Source of the DNA: CALBPI01 sp038533155
Lineage (GTDB): Bacteria > Pseudomonadota > Gammaproteobacteria > Steroidobacterales > Woeseiaceae
DNA length: 64,000 nucleotides
Assembly: GCA_038533155.1 (NCBI GenBank)
Contig: JBCAZH010000009.1
Coordinates: forward strand, 1-64,000
Direction: 5' to 3'
In this document: one piece after another, positions 8,977 to 17,987 of the stretch
How the letters are laid out: the number at the start of each line of letters is the position of its first letter
How positions within the stretch are numbered: position 1 is the stretch's first letter
Notes under the pieces: generated by a model
What the model saw: only the letters and a program-made list of their open reading frames with translations
Told to the model about the DNA's origin: nothing
Databases searched by the model: none
Made by a program: the position numbers and the translations under genes

Positions 8977-9746
8977 GTGCCACGCAGTTCACGTAGAAAG
9001 GCACCCGGGCTCTGTCCATGTTCTAGCACTTCGAGCAAAGCGGAACCCACGATCGCGCCGTGTGCATGCTGCGATACGCGCACCACATCGGCGCGTTCAC
9101 GGACACCAAATCCAGCACACACCGGCAGTGCGGATGCAGCACGAACCCGGGCAAGATAGGTTTCGGTCTCGTTGCTAAATCCGCTACCTCCGCCGCCGGT
9201 TATCCCCGTCACGGTCACTGCGTAGACGAATCCGCGACTGGCTTCGCACAACATCGCCAATCGCTGGGGCGGCGTAGCAGGTGTGACCAACTGAATCAGA
9301 CCCAAACCAGCAGACGCCAACGCTTGGCGCAGCGGCGCCGACTCTTCGAAAGGGAGGTCGGGAACAATAAAACCACACACCCCTGCCGCTGCGGCGTCCT
9401 CGGCCAGCCTCTCGAAGCCGTAGGCCAACATCGGATTGAGATACGACATCAGCACGAATGGTGTCGAGACTCGGTCCTTAACCTCAGACAGTGACTGCAG
9501 AATCCAGCTGAGGTTCACGCCGTTTTCGATCGCTTTGAAGCTCGTTCGTTGAATCGTCATTCCGTCCGCCATCGGATCCGAAAACGGCACACCGATCTCG
9601 ATCACGTCAGCATGCGGTGCGATCTCCTCAAGGATCTCCGGAAATGCCTCTTTGGTTGGAAATCCTGCGGTCACGAACGGTACCATTGCACCGCCGCTCT
9701 CAGCGCCTTGACGTATGGCCTGCGAAATCAGTTCATGAGGTTGCAT
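8973..9746 (-). CDS. trpA: tryptophan synthase alpha chain
   Basis: TrpA cleaves indole-3-glycerol phosphate to indole, which is channelled to TrpB. Motifs include the catalytic Glu in DVIEIGVPFSDPMADG and the phosphate-binding loops near GFGV. The frame is open from 9815, but the family N-terminus MQPHELISQAI matches the ATG at 9746, preceded by an AGGGGG ribosome site. The product has 257 residues. It overlaps trpB by 14 bases and the DUF2007 gene by 4. Confidence 0.96.
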   Translation of the reverse strand: MQPHELISQAIRQGAESGGAMVPFVTAGFPTKEAFPEILEEIAPHADVIEIGVPFSDPMADGMTIQRTSFKAIENGVNLSWILQSLSEVKDRVSTPFVLMSYLNPMLAYGFERLAEDAAAAGVCGFIVPDLPFEESAPLRQALASAGLGLIQLVTPATPPQRLAMLCEASRGFVYAVTVTGITGGGGSGFSNETETYLARVRAASALPVCAGFGVRERADVVRVSQHAHGAIVGSALLEVLEHGQSPGAFLRELRGT

Positions 9747-10980
9747 GTTCGCCCCCTGCCACCGGGTATTGGATGAGCGTCGGCATATCTTTGTCACCGC
9801 GACCGGAGTTGCCAATCAGAATTGTCGCACCCGGATTTTGTTTTGCCCAACGACGTGCGCCGGCAAAAGCGTGTGCCGTTTCCAGCGCGGTTAGAATCCC
9901 TTCGCGCGCACAGCATTCAGCCAATGCGTCCAGTGCTTCATGGTCCCCTTCACTCGTGTAGGTCACGCGCCCGACCGCCTGCAAAAAGGCGTGTTCTGGA
10001 CCAACGCCCGAGTAATCGAGACCCGCCGAAACCGACTGGGTCTCTTGAACCTGCCCGTCACCGTTCTGCAAGATCATCGTGTAACTGCCTTGCAACACCC
10101 CTGGGGTACCGGTCGCCAGCGTGGCCGCGTTTTCACCAAGACCGTCACCGATTCCGCCGGCCTCCACGCCGAATATTTTCACGCCGGGATCGCCGAGGAA
10201 TGCGTGGAACAAACCAATGGCGTTCGATCCGCCACCGACACAAGCGAATACCGCGTCTGGCAATGCGCCGACACGCTTTTGAAACTGTGCGCGCGCTTCG
10301 TCCCCGATACAGCGATGCAGTTCGCGCACGAGGTAAGGATAGGGGTGCGGGCCCACCGCGGAACCCAACAGATAGTAAGTGCCATCCGGATCCGACACCC
10401 AATCACGCAACGCCTCATCAATGGCAGCGCGCAGTGTTTTGTCGCCAGACTCAACGCCCACAACTTCCGCACCAAGTCGCCGCATCCGATCGACATTGGG
10501 TGCCTGCCGTTGCATGTCGACCGCGCCCATGTAAACACGACACGGTAGGCCTACTCTCGCGCAGGCCGCGGCCGAAGCGACACCGTGCTGCCCTGCCCCG
10601 GTTTCGGCAATGACGCGTTTCACGCCGAGACGCTTGGCGAGCAGTGCTTGGCCAATCGCGTTGTTGATCTTGTGCGCTCCAGTATGCGCGAGATCCTCAC
10701 GCTTCAAGTAGACTTCCGCGCCCCACGCAGCGCTCAGCCCGGGCGCGTGCGTCAGCGCAGTAGGACGTCCTACCCACTCGTGAAGCTCGTGACAAAAATC
10801 GCGTTCAAATTCAGGGTCGCGCAACCAACGATCGATACCCGCTTCGAGCCGCTCCAGTGCTGGGACCAGCGTCTCAGGAACATAGCGCCCTCCGAAAGGC
10901 CCAAAGCGGCCACGAGCGTCGGGCAATTGACCTTGTAGAAGCGCATCGAGTAACTCTGCGCGTTGTGTTGGTTCTATCAT
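9733..10980 (-). CDS. trpB: tryptophan synthase beta chain
   Basis: This PLP enzyme condenses indole with serine to tryptophan in complex with TrpA. At 415 residues it is full length. The PLP lysine lies in HTGAHKINNAIGQ, and the cofactor phosphate loop GGGSNAIG is intact. The start MIEPTQRAELLDAL overlaps the trpF stop by four bases. It is coupled on both sides inside the trp operon. Confidence 0.97.
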   Translation of the reverse strand: MIEPTQRAELLDALLQGQLPDARGRFGPFGGRYVPETLVPALERLEAGIDRWLRDPEFERDFCHELHEWVGRPTALTHAPGLSAAWGAEVYLKREDLAHTGAHKINNAIGQALLAKRLGVKRVIAETGAGQHGVASAAACARVGLPCRVYMGAVDMQRQAPNVDRMRRLGAEVVGVESGDKTLRAAIDEALRDWVSDPDGTYYLLGSAVGPHPYPYLVRELHRCIGDEARAQFQKRVGALPDAVFACVGGGSNAIGLFHAFLGDPGVKIFGVEAGGIGDGLGENAATLATGTPGVLQGSYTMILQNGDGQVQETQSVSAGLDYSGVGPEHAFLQAVGRVTYTSEGDHEALDALAECCAREGILTALETAHAFAGARRWAKQNPGATILIGNSGRGDKDMPTLIQYPVAGGEHATS

Positions 10981-11594
10981 TTCGCTCTCTTCTCGTTGAT
11001 CACATCGAATGCGGCTTTCGCCGCCTCGACAAAGGCGCGAATCGCACCCGCATCTTTTTCGCCGCGCCGCGCCTCTACACCGCTGGACACATCCACTCCG
11101 GCTGGTCTCACAGTCAAAATCGCATCATGCACGTTGTCTGGAGACAAACCGCCAGCCAGAAACAGTTGTCGAGCACGGGCAATCTCTTCGGCGCGCACCC
11201 AATCGGCCGTTCGACCGGTGCCGCTGTCGCCTCCTTCAAACAACACCGTCTCCGGAAGGTCCTCGATGGAGAATTGCGCCGTATCCCGATACACCGGCAG
11301 CTGTCGCACGTAATCCGGTATCGACAGCCCGGCATAGTCTCCGGCATCCGTTTGTAAGCGATCGGGTCGTACACGATCGAGCACTTCCTTTGCGAACTGC
11401 GGCGCGGGATGGCGCATTACCGCGACGAGTTCGGCGTTCGATCGAATGTGATCGGCCAGCGGCAACGCATCCGGCACTGAAATCGCGCGAACCGATCGCG
11501 CGAACACAAGCCCGATCGCGTCCGCGCCAGCAGCAAGCGCGACATCAACCATACCTGGGTCTCGCAAGCCGCAAATCTTGACGAACGCGCTCAT
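10977..11594 (-). CDS. trpF: phosphoribosylanthranilate isomerase
   Basis: TrpF catalyses the Amadori rearrangement of phosphoribosylanthranilate. The 205-residue single-domain protein opens with VKICGLRDPGMV, which contains the catalytic cysteine. The phosphate-binding end is GGLSPDNV and VDVSSGVE. It is separate from trpC, unlike the fused gene of enteric bacteria. ATGA overlaps join it to trpC upstream and trpB downstream. Confidence 0.95.
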   Translation of the reverse strand: MSAFVKICGLRDPGMVDVALAAGADAIGLVFARSVRAISVPDALPLADHIRSNAELVAVMRHPAPQFAKEVLDRVRPDRLQTDAGDYAGLSIPDYVRQLPVYRDTAQFSIEDLPETVLFEGGDSGTGRTADWVRAEEIARARQLFLAGGLSPDNVHDAILTVRPAGVDVSSGVEARRGEKDAGAIRAFVEAAKAAFDVINEKRAK

Positions 11595-12421
11595 ACCGAC
11601 CGACCTTCAGAAACCATGTCGCGCAACAATTCGCCTGGTGCGGCGGAGCGCATCAACGCTGTACCGACCAGTGCGCCGCGATACCCCCAAGTTGCAACTT
11701 TCGCAGCGTCAGATGCGACCTTTAGGCCGCTTTCAGCAATCACAACGACGTCTTTAGGTAGTTCAGGTGCGAGCATTTCCAATCGTCCGGTATCCACCGC
11801 CAGCGTGCGTAAATCCCGCGTGTTAACGCCTAACACGACCTGACCTGCGAGCAAATGGTTGACCACTTTCTCGGCATCGAGGAGACGACTCGCGCGTTTC
11901 AGGTCATCCGCATCGAAACACTCGATCAAGACAAATAAGTCGAGCGCGACTGCTGTTGCCAGCATTCGCATCAACATCTCGTCACTCAGCATCGCAACAA
12001 TGAGTAGCGCACCGCCGGCGCCGGCGATGCGCGCTTCGGCGAGCTGGTAAGGGTCGACAAGAAAGTCCTTGCGCATGGCAGGCACATCGGTCCCATGCAA
12101 GACCGACGCAACACCCGCAAGATGCTCAAGCTCCCCGCTGAAGCGCTCGGGCTCCGTGAGCACCGACACGGCACTTGCGCCATGCGATGCATAGATTTCA
12201 GCCAACTCAGCACGATCTAGCGTTGCATCCGCCAATGGTCCTTCCGACGGCGAGCTCGCTTTGATTTCGGCAATCACACTGAAACGCCGATGTAGCTTCA
12301 GCTTCGGAGGCGTCGCACTGACCTCAGCGAATGACATGATCTGAGCATCATCGTGCCGAGCGCGCGCCTCAGCGACGCGTTTCGCGCTCGTGCGCGCCAT
12401 CTCGTTCAGAAAATCACTCAC
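11591..12421 (-). CDS. trpC: indole-3-glycerol-phosphate synthase
   Basis: TrpC closes the indole ring from carboxyphenylamino-deoxyribulose phosphate. The 276-residue TIM barrel shows the family signature VIAEIKASSPSEGPL with its catalytic lysine, the MRKDFLVDPYQ strand, and VIAESGLK near the C-terminus. It is unfused and overlaps trpD and trpF by four bases each. Confidence 0.96.
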   Translation of the reverse strand: MSDFLNEMARTSAKRVAEARARHDDAQIMSFAEVSATPPKLKLHRRFSVIAEIKASSPSEGPLADATLDRAELAEIYASHGASAVSVLTEPERFSGELEHLAGVASVLHGTDVPAMRKDFLVDPYQLAEARIAGAGGALLIVAMLSDEMLMRMLATAVALDLFVLIECFDADDLKRASRLLDAEKVVNHLLAGQVVLGVNTRDLRTLAVDTGRLEMLAPELPKDVVVIAESGLKVASDAAKVATWGYRGALVGTALMRSAAPGELLRDMVSEGRSV

Positions 12422-13437
12422 GACGCATCGCTTTGGATCGAATCCAGGTAGCGGCCTGCGGTTCCGTTGTCGATACAGTCGCCGGCTTCTTGCATACCCT
12501 CCATCGCTCCAGCAACACGGCCGGAGACCTCGAGCATCAGCGCAACACCCATCATGAGTGCGTCGCGATGCGCACCGCGATCCTCACCTCGCATTACGGC
12601 CTCAAGACCCTGCGCGTTGTGTTGCGCATCGCCGCCCGCCAACGCCTCCGAACTGCACCGCTCGACACCATAGTCCTCTGGCGTCCGCTGCGAATGCACG
12701 ACCGAACCGGGGGTTACCGTCCACAGGTCGAACGGTGCAATCGGTGTCGCTTCGTCCCAGCCATTGTGCCCATGCACGACGAACACCTTTTGCATTTCCA
12801 AACCCGACAACGCGTCGGCCATAAGCTGCGCAACCGGTGCCGAATACGCTCCGATCACGCCAAAAGGCGGGGTTGCGGGATTGGTCAACGGACCGAGGAT
12901 ATTGAATACCGTGCGCACGCCCATCGCTTTTCGAATCGGGACGACCGCTTTCATCGCGGGGTGATACACCGGCGCGAACAGGAACGTGAATCCGGTCGCA
13001 GCAAGCTGCTCGGCAGCTTGCGCCGGACTCGCGCCCAGGTTCATTCCCAGACTCTCGAGCATATCCGCGCTACCGGAGCGACTCGAAACCGACCGATTAC
13101 CATGTTTGATGATCGGCACACCGCACGCCGCCGCCAGCAACGCCGCGCCTGTCGACAAGTTGTAGCTGCCCGAGCCATCACCCCCGGTGCCAACGCAGTC
13201 CACCGCGCCTTCGATCGATTCGATCGGCGGGCGAATGGCGCGGCGTCGCATCTCGCGCGCAAACCCTCTGACCTCGTCAGCGGTCTCACCCTTCGCAGCA
13301 AGCGCAGCAAGCATTGCGCCGGCCTGTGCGGCTGGCAACTCATCGCCGGCCAACGCGGCCATAAGCTTCGCAGCAGCATCCTCTGACAAGGACACACCAT
13401 TCAGTAGCTGCGCCAAAGTCTGCGATTGGTCGTTCAT
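12418..13437 (-). CDS. trpD: anthranilate phosphoribosyltransferase
   Basis: TrpD transfers phosphoribose from PRPP to anthranilate. The 339-residue protein has the PRPP loop CVGTGGDGSGSYNLST, a KHGNRSVSSRSGSAD segment and the FNILGPLTNPA motif. It is separate from trpG. Four-base overlaps join it to trpG upstream and trpC downstream. Confidence 0.96.
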   Translation of the reverse strand: MNDQSQTLAQLLNGVSLSEDAAAKLMAALAGDELPAAQAGAMLAALAAKGETADEVRGFAREMRRRAIRPPIESIEGAVDCVGTGGDGSGSYNLSTGAALLAAACGVPIIKHGNRSVSSRSGSADMLESLGMNLGASPAQAAEQLAATGFTFLFAPVYHPAMKAVVPIRKAMGVRTVFNILGPLTNPATPPFGVIGAYSAPVAQLMADALSGLEMQKVFVVHGHNGWDEATPIAPFDLWTVTPGSVVHSQRTPEDYGVERCSSEALAGGDAQHNAQGLEAVMRGEDRGAHRDALMMGVALMLEVSGRVAGAMEGMQEAGDCIDNGTAGRYLDSIQSDAS

Positions 13438-14036
13438 CGTCGACCACCTTGTAGACGCAGGAAGTTCGCCATGAGCGCGTCGCCATCCGGTGTCAAAACG
13501 CTCTCTGGGTGAAACTGAACGCCTTCAATTTGTAGCTCGTTATGGCGCACTCCCATGATTTCTCCCTGATCCGTTGTTGCGGTCACCGTAAGACACGCCG
13601 GCAGCGTATCTTGCCGTGCACCAAGCGAATGATAGCGTCCGACTTGCATCGGCCGGCTGAGTCCTGCGAACACGCTTTTACCATCGTGATCGATTTCCGA
13701 TGTCTTTCCATGCATGAGCCTCGCTTCGCGCACGATGTCGCCACCGAAATGCTGCACGATACTCTGATGGCCAAGGCAAACGCCGAGTATGGGTACCGAA
13801 CCGGCAAACGCCGCAATCATTTCGAGGGATCGACCTGCCGACTCGGGTCTGCCAGGCCCTGGAGATATGACCACATGGGTCGGTTCTAGAGACTTGGCCT
13901 GTTCAACCTCCAACGCATCATTGCGATGCACTAACACCTCAGCGTCAAACGACGCGAATGCTTGCACCAAGTTGTAGGTAAAGCTGTCGTAGTTGTCGAT
14001 CATCAATAATCGGACGCGTAAATCAATGTCACTCAC
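13434..14036 (-). CDS. trpG: anthranilate synthase component II (glutamine amidotransferase)
   Basis: TrpG supplies ammonia from glutamine to TrpE. The 200-residue class I amidotransferase shows LMIDNYDSFTYNLVQ at its start, the nucleophile in GVCLGHQSI and the His-Glu pair in QFHPESVLT. In some bacteria the same subunit also serves PabB; no pabB is nearby. It overlaps trpE and trpD by four bases. Confidence 0.95.
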   Translation of the reverse strand: MSDIDLRVRLLMIDNYDSFTYNLVQAFASFDAEVLVHRNDALEVEQAKSLEPTHVVISPGPGRPESAGRSLEMIAAFAGSVPILGVCLGHQSIVQHFGGDIVREARLMHGKTSEIDHDGKSVFAGLSRPMQVGRYHSLGARQDTLPACLTVTATTDQGEIMGVRHNELQIEGVQFHPESVLTPDGDALMANFLRLQGGRR

Positions 14037-15427
14037 AGGCCTGCTCCCGCAAGTTGTAATGCACGGCGCAATATTGCGCTTTTGGCCAGCACCTCGTCGT
14101 ATTCCTTGTCGGGCACCGAGTCCGCCACAATGCCCGCACCTGCCTGATAACTGAACTGTCCGTCGCGGAACACCAGGGTGCGTATGGTGATGGCTTGGTC
14201 CATATCACCTCCTTGGCCGAAATAGCCTACCGTGCCGGCGTACAACCCCCTACCGACTGGCTCGAACCCGTCGATGAGCTGCATCGCGCGAACTTTCGGT
14301 GCACCGACCAGCGTGCCTGCGGGGAACGCTGCGGCGAACAAATCAAACGCATCTTTGTCGGGTGCCAAGGTGCCTTGCACACCGCTGACAATATGCATCA
14401 CATGCGAGTAGCGCTCGATCGACATGTAGGGCGCAACCTCGACACTGCCAGCCGTTGCTACCCGACCGAGATCATTGCGGGCGAGGTCCACGAGCATTAC
14501 GTGCTCGGCTCGCTCCTTCGGGTCCGCCAACAATGCTTCTGCATTCGCTTGATCTTCGGCGTCATTCCGCCCCCGTGGCAACGTCCCGGCGATCGGCCTC
14601 AGCGACGCCTCGCTACCCGATAGACGAACCAACGCTTCCGGCGAGGACCCAGCGACTTGAAGATCACCAAAATCACAAAAAAACATGTACGGCGACGGAT
14701 TCAGCAACCGCAGCGCGCGGTAGACTTCAAACGGCGCAACGTCCGTCTTTCCCGAAAAACACACGGATAAAACAATCTGATAGATGTCGCCTGCAGCAAT
14801 ATGCTCCCGTGCGGCCCCCACACGTTCACAAAATGCCTCGCGACTCAGACTTGCCGTCGCATCACCGACCAATCCGCCTGCCCCGGCGCTGGTTGGCAGC
14901 GAGCCACGCAACCGCTCGATCACAGCCTCACGCAACTGACTACGATCCGCGGACGTTCCTGCATGCAGCAGCGCGATACGACGTGTGAGATGGTCGAACA
15001 CAAGCAGTGATTCGGTTGCCATGTACGCCGCCTGGGGCATATCGGGCGGCGGCGGTGCATCCGGCAACCGCTCGAACTGACGCACCATGTCATAACCGGC
15101 AACACCGACTAACCCCCCGCGAAAAGGGATATCAGGCGCTGACGGCTCTAGGTCCGGCGCACCGTCCAATACTTCGCGCAAGGCATCGAGCATGGCGGCT
15201 TGACCATCGGGCGCGGGACGTTGGGAGCCGTCAGGCATCACAAGTTTGCCCGCATCGAGTGTCGTGCGTTGCGTTGCACCGAAACCCAAGAATGAATATC
15301 GAGCGACTCGCTGTCCTTGCTCAACACTCTCCAGCAAATAGCGAGGCGCGAGATCCGACAACTTCAACCACGCCGAAACCGGCGTATCAGTGTCAGCCAG
15401 GATATCGAACGCGGTCATGTCAGCCAT
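14033..15427 (-). CDS. trpE: anthranilate synthase component I
   Basis: TrpE makes anthranilate from chorismate and is the committed, feedback-inhibited step. The 464-residue protein carries a LLES motif near residue 31, part of the tryptophan-binding feedback site in homologues. The chorismate-binding C-terminal half includes GDIYQIVLS, RPIAGTLPRG and DEVLAKSAILRR. Starts at 15427 and 15418 are both possible; GGGGCTGGAG serves either. It is the first structural gene after the attenuator, so its transcription is probably set by tryptophanyl-tRNA charging. Confidence 0.96.
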   Translation of the reverse strand: MADMTAFDILADTDTPVSAWLKLSDLAPRYLLESVEQGQRVARYSFLGFGATQRTTLDAGKLVMPDGSQRPAPDGQAAMLDALREVLDGAPDLEPSAPDIPFRGGLVGVAGYDMVRQFERLPDAPPPPDMPQAAYMATESLLVFDHLTRRIALLHAGTSADRSQLREAVIERLRGSLPTSAGAGGLVGDATASLSREAFCERVGAAREHIAAGDIYQIVLSVCFSGKTDVAPFEVYRALRLLNPSPYMFFCDFGDLQVAGSSPEALVRLSGSEASLRPIAGTLPRGRNDAEDQANAEALLADPKERAEHVMLVDLARNDLGRVATAGSVEVAPYMSIERYSHVMHIVSGVQGTLAPDKDAFDLFAAAFPAGTLVGAPKVRAMQLIDGFEPVGRGLYAGTVGYFGQGGDMDQAITIRTLVFRDGQFSYQAGAGIVADSVPDKEYDEVLAKSAILRRALQLAGAGL

Positions 15428-15476
15428 GCTCCAGCCCCGCTCGAGGCGTCAAGTCACCCATCCAATCAATCCCCAT

Positions 15477-15512
15477 AAAAAAAACCCGCTTCAGCTTGTG
15501 CAGAAGCGGGTT
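15477..15512 (-). terminator. trp attenuator terminator hairpin
   Basis: On the minus strand a perfect 10-bp stem (AACCCGCTTC at 15512-15503 with GAAGCGGGTT at 15492-15483) is followed by a run of eight T, 50 bases before trpE. A competing partner, GCGGG, lies at the end of the leader peptide reading frame and could pair with the CCCGC of this stem as an antiterminator. The arrangement is that of a ribosome-mediated attenuator. Confidence 0.9.
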
Positions 15513-15554
15513 GATTAAAACTCTAAATCGTAAGAATACTAGGTCGTATCGAGG

Positions 15555-15623
15555 TCAGAGCCCGCCATTGATATTGGCGCGCCACCAACGGCAAACGGTA
15601 TTGGTGCTCGTGATATCGATCAT
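15555..15623 (-). CDS. trpL: trp operon leader peptide
   Basis: A 22-codon reading frame on the minus strand (MIDITSTNTVCRWWRANING then GL and stop) has adjacent Trp codons at positions 13 and 14 (15582-15587). It ends 42 bases before the terminator stem. Stalling of the ribosome at the tandem UGG codons when tryptophan is scarce would free the downstream GCGGG segment to pair with the terminator's first arm. A CGCC-GGCG hairpin at the end of the frame can sequester that segment when translation proceeds. No good ribosome site precedes the ATG, in keeping with a predicted leaderless transcript. Confidence 0.87.
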   Translation of the reverse strand: MIDITSTNTVCRWWRANINGGL

Positions 15624-15629
15624 GGGCGC

Positions 15630-15658
15630 AGTATCCAGTGACCCACTTCGGGCGTCAA
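15630..15658 (-). promoter_or_regulatory. trp operon promoter
   Basis: On the minus strand TTGACG (15658-15653) and GATACT (15635-15630) are 17 bases apart. Counting six bases past the minus-10 box puts transcription start at 15623, exactly the A of the trpL ATG. Confidence 0.65.
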
Positions 15659-15712
15659 GCCCCGCGCGTGCCTTCGAATCCAGGCAGGTCAGCGACATCC
15701 TAGGGTCTTAGG

Positions 15713-15735
15713 AAAATCTTCCGGCCTACAGGCCG
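15713..15735 (-). terminator. weak terminator of the SLC13 permease gene
   Basis: A CGGCC-TGTA-GGCCG hairpin overlaps the stop codon of the permease and is followed by GAAGATTTT on the minus strand. The stem is only five pairs and the T tract is short, so this is a weak call. Confidence 0.35.
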
Positions 15736-17558
15736 TATAGCAGCGGTAGCACAATCGAGAACCCAAGCCACATAATCACAGTCAGCGGAATACCGACACG
15801 CAGAAAATCGCTGAAACTGTAGCCACCCGCACTCAATACCAATAGGTTGGTTTGGTACCCAATCGGCGTCGCGTAGCTCATGTTCGCGCCAAACAAAACT
15901 GCCAGTACAAATGGCTTCGGATCAACACCGAGCTGCGTCGCGATACTCACCGCAATCGGTGTCCCAATCACCGCCGCGGCATTGTTCGAGACGACGTTGG
16001 TCAACACCGACATAATCAACATGAAGCCGCTCAGAATCATCGGGATCGACAATCCTTCCGTCAGACTCACGAATGCCAGCGCAAGATAATCGGCGGTGCC
16101 CGTCACCATCAAAGCATTACCGAGGGCAAGGCTCGTGACGATGATCATAATGATAGGAATCGACAACGCTTCCGCCACGTTCTCCCACGTCAAACAATGC
16201 GTCCATAACATCAACCCGACGCCGATGAGCGCACTCGCGGCGATAGGCAACAAGCCGAACGCCGCGGTAAGAATCACGAATGCCATAACACCGAGCGCTC
16301 GGTTAGCTCGGTGGGTGTGCGGCAACTCCGTGGTGCCATCGAGCACCAGCATGGCGCCGTTTTGTTTCAGTGCATCGATGGCTTTTCCGGTGCCTTGCAC
16401 CAACAGCACATCTCCGGCCCTGAGCCGAATTGAACCGATGTCCTGCGTCACACGCGAGCTCGGGAATCGCGCACGATGCAGCGCCAAAGGCAGCAAACCG
16501 AAGGTCGCCGGGAATCTCACCGCATCTAACGTGCGACGGTGGAGCAACGACCCACGTGTGACGACAACCTCGGCCAACTGCTGTCCTGGCGCAGCGAACG
16601 GCACATCGCCCTCCGCGGCATCTTCGCCATCAGCTTTGAAGAGCTTGGCACCGAGCTCGCGCTCATAGCTCTTCAGTTGCTCCGCGGTGTCTTTAACATA
16701 GAGCCGGTCGCCGGCCTGTAACGTCACGGAGGGTAGTTTGGCAAGAAACAGCGAGTCGCCGCGTTGAATTCGGTCAATACGCACACGCCCCCCGGTCCGA
16801 GTGCGAACCTCGGACAACGTTTTGCCAACGGCGAAACTGCCCTCCACAACATATAGCTGCGCCGTGAATACCCGGGGAGAGGTATCTGCCAACGGCGGCT
16901 CGCGCTGCGGAATCAACAGCGGTGCGACGAGCCAGAGAAACAGAATGCCGACGCCACCGACGATCGCGACGGGGAGCGTGAAATCGAACAGACCAAACGG
17001 CTCGAGTCCGAGATCAACGGAAATGCCGGAAACCAACAGATTCGTAGACGTACCGATGGTGGTCGCCATACCACCGACGATCGTGGCCAACCCCATCGGC
17101 ATCAGAATCCCAGATACCGGCAACCCAGCTCGCATGGCGACACCCACGAGGATCGGTAACAACAGAACGACAATCGGTGTGTTGTTGAGGAATGCGCTGA
17201 GGACCGCGCCGACGACCAAGGTTGCGAGCATCGCCAAGGCCGGTCGGGCTTGCCATGCCGTGGCGATAACCGCAGCGAGCGGTTGCAGCGCGCCGGTTGT
17301 CTCGATGCCTTTGCCCACGATCATCAAAGCGCAAACCGCGATCAGCGCCTCGTTGCCAAAGCCTGAAAAGAACAATGTGCTCGATACCGGCTTGCCGTCG
17401 ACCACATAAGGAAACAGCTGGAATGCCGCGACAAGTATCAGCAATACGGCGAGACTCGAGCTCTCTAGCGGAATCCGGTCACGCGTAAAAAGCGCTAGTG
17501 CAATTCCAGTGAGCACCAAGGCGAAAAGGCCATGTTGTGACAGAGTCCCTGCGTCCAA
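15726..17558 (-). CDS. SLC13/DASS-type permease with two RCK-C domains
   Basis: A 610-residue inner-membrane transporter. The N-terminal membrane half (to about residue 215) contains LNNTPIVVLLLPILVG and GTSTNLLVSG, typical of the divalent anion:sodium symporter superfamily. Two cytosolic RCK-C (TrkA-C) domains follow, at about 230-300 and 325-405. A second membrane block carries the mirrored NVVSNNAAAVIGTP motif. Relatives move sulfate or di- and tricarboxylates; the substrate here cannot be assigned. It lies upstream of the trp promoter on the same strand, with a weak hairpin in between, and diverges from the small gene at 17668. Confidence 0.85.
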   Translation of the reverse strand: MDAGTLSQHGLFALVLTGIALALFTRDRIPLESSSLAVLLILVAAFQLFPYVVDGKPVSSTLFFSGFGNEALIAVCALMIVGKGIETTGALQPLAAVIATAWQARPALAMLATLVVGAVLSAFLNNTPIVVLLLPILVGVAMRAGLPVSGILMPMGLATIVGGMATTIGTSTNLLVSGISVDLGLEPFGLFDFTLPVAIVGGVGILFLWLVAPLLIPQREPPLADTSPRVFTAQLYVVEGSFAVGKTLSEVRTRTGGRVRIDRIQRGDSLFLAKLPSVTLQAGDRLYVKDTAEQLKSYERELGAKLFKADGEDAAEGDVPFAAPGQQLAEVVVTRGSLLHRRTLDAVRFPATFGLLPLALHRARFPSSRVTQDIGSIRLRAGDVLLVQGTGKAIDALKQNGAMLVLDGTTELPHTHRANRALGVMAFVILTAAFGLLPIAASALIGVGLMLWTHCLTWENVAEALSIPIIMIIVTSLALGNALMVTGTADYLALAFVSLTEGLSIPMILSGFMLIMSVLTNVVSNNAAAVIGTPIAVSIATQLGVDPKPFVLAVLFGANMSYATPIGYQTNLLVLSAGGYSFSDFLRVGIPLTVIMWLGFSIVLPLLYGL

Positions 17559-17623
17559 ACCTGTTGATTCCCCAATCAGCCCGGCACGGGCGAAAGACCA
17601 ATGCTAGCTCAGCCGAACCGATC

Positions 17624-17632
17624 TGGTACATT
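17624..17632 (+). promoter_or_regulatory. extended minus-10 element
   Basis: TGGTACATT on the plus strand lies 36 bases before the ATG at 17668. No convincing minus-35 box is seen, so this would be an extended minus-10 promoter for the two-gene unit that follows. Confidence 0.35.
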
Positions 17633-17667
17633 TTAGTCGTCCAATAACCGATCACTTCGGGAGCGAT

Positions 17668-17982
17668 ATGGCGTTTCAAGACCTTTTGCAACGGTGGCAA
17701 AACACGCCCGCCGTCAACCAATCCGAGCAACGCTACGCGATTCGGCTCGACGTTGACGATGCGGCACGAGTCGAGGCATTGGCCGAGCTTTTCCCGGGCC
17801 TGAACCAGGAATCGATTATCGCTGACCTTCTGCACGCGGCGTTGGACGCTGCTGAGGCGGCGATGCCCTATGAACCCAGTGAAGAAATCATCGGGCGCGA
17901 CGACCACGGCGACCCGCTGTTCGCCGACGGCGGTCTGACTCCGCGCTATGTTGAGTTGGTGCGCAAGCTGCGGGCGCAGTAG
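17668..17982 (+). CDS. small hypothetical protein
   Basis: I do not recognise the family with confidence. The 104-residue acidic, soluble protein has an N-terminal helix (FQDLLQRWQ), a segment rich in Asp and Ala suggesting two helices (DVDDAARVEALAELFP), and a C-terminal TPRYVELVRKLRA helix. There is no signal peptide or cysteine. GGGAG precedes the ATG. The stop is five bases from the ABC transporter start, so the two are cotranscribed. Confidence 0.7.
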   Translation: MAFQDLLQRWQNTPAVNQSEQRYAIRLDVDDAARVEALAELFPGLNQESIIADLLHAALDAAEAAMPYEPSEEIIGRDDHGDPLFADGGLTPRYVELVRKLRAQ

Positions 17983-17987
17983 CCGCA

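Noticed and set aside
9822..10613. 263-codon open frame antisense to trpB
   Set aside because: Shadow frame of a GC-rich gene with low-complexity Arg/Pro composition.
12433..13386. 317-codon open frame antisense to trpD
   Set aside because: It mirrors the trpD codons, is rich in Arg and His, matches no family and lacks a ribosome site.
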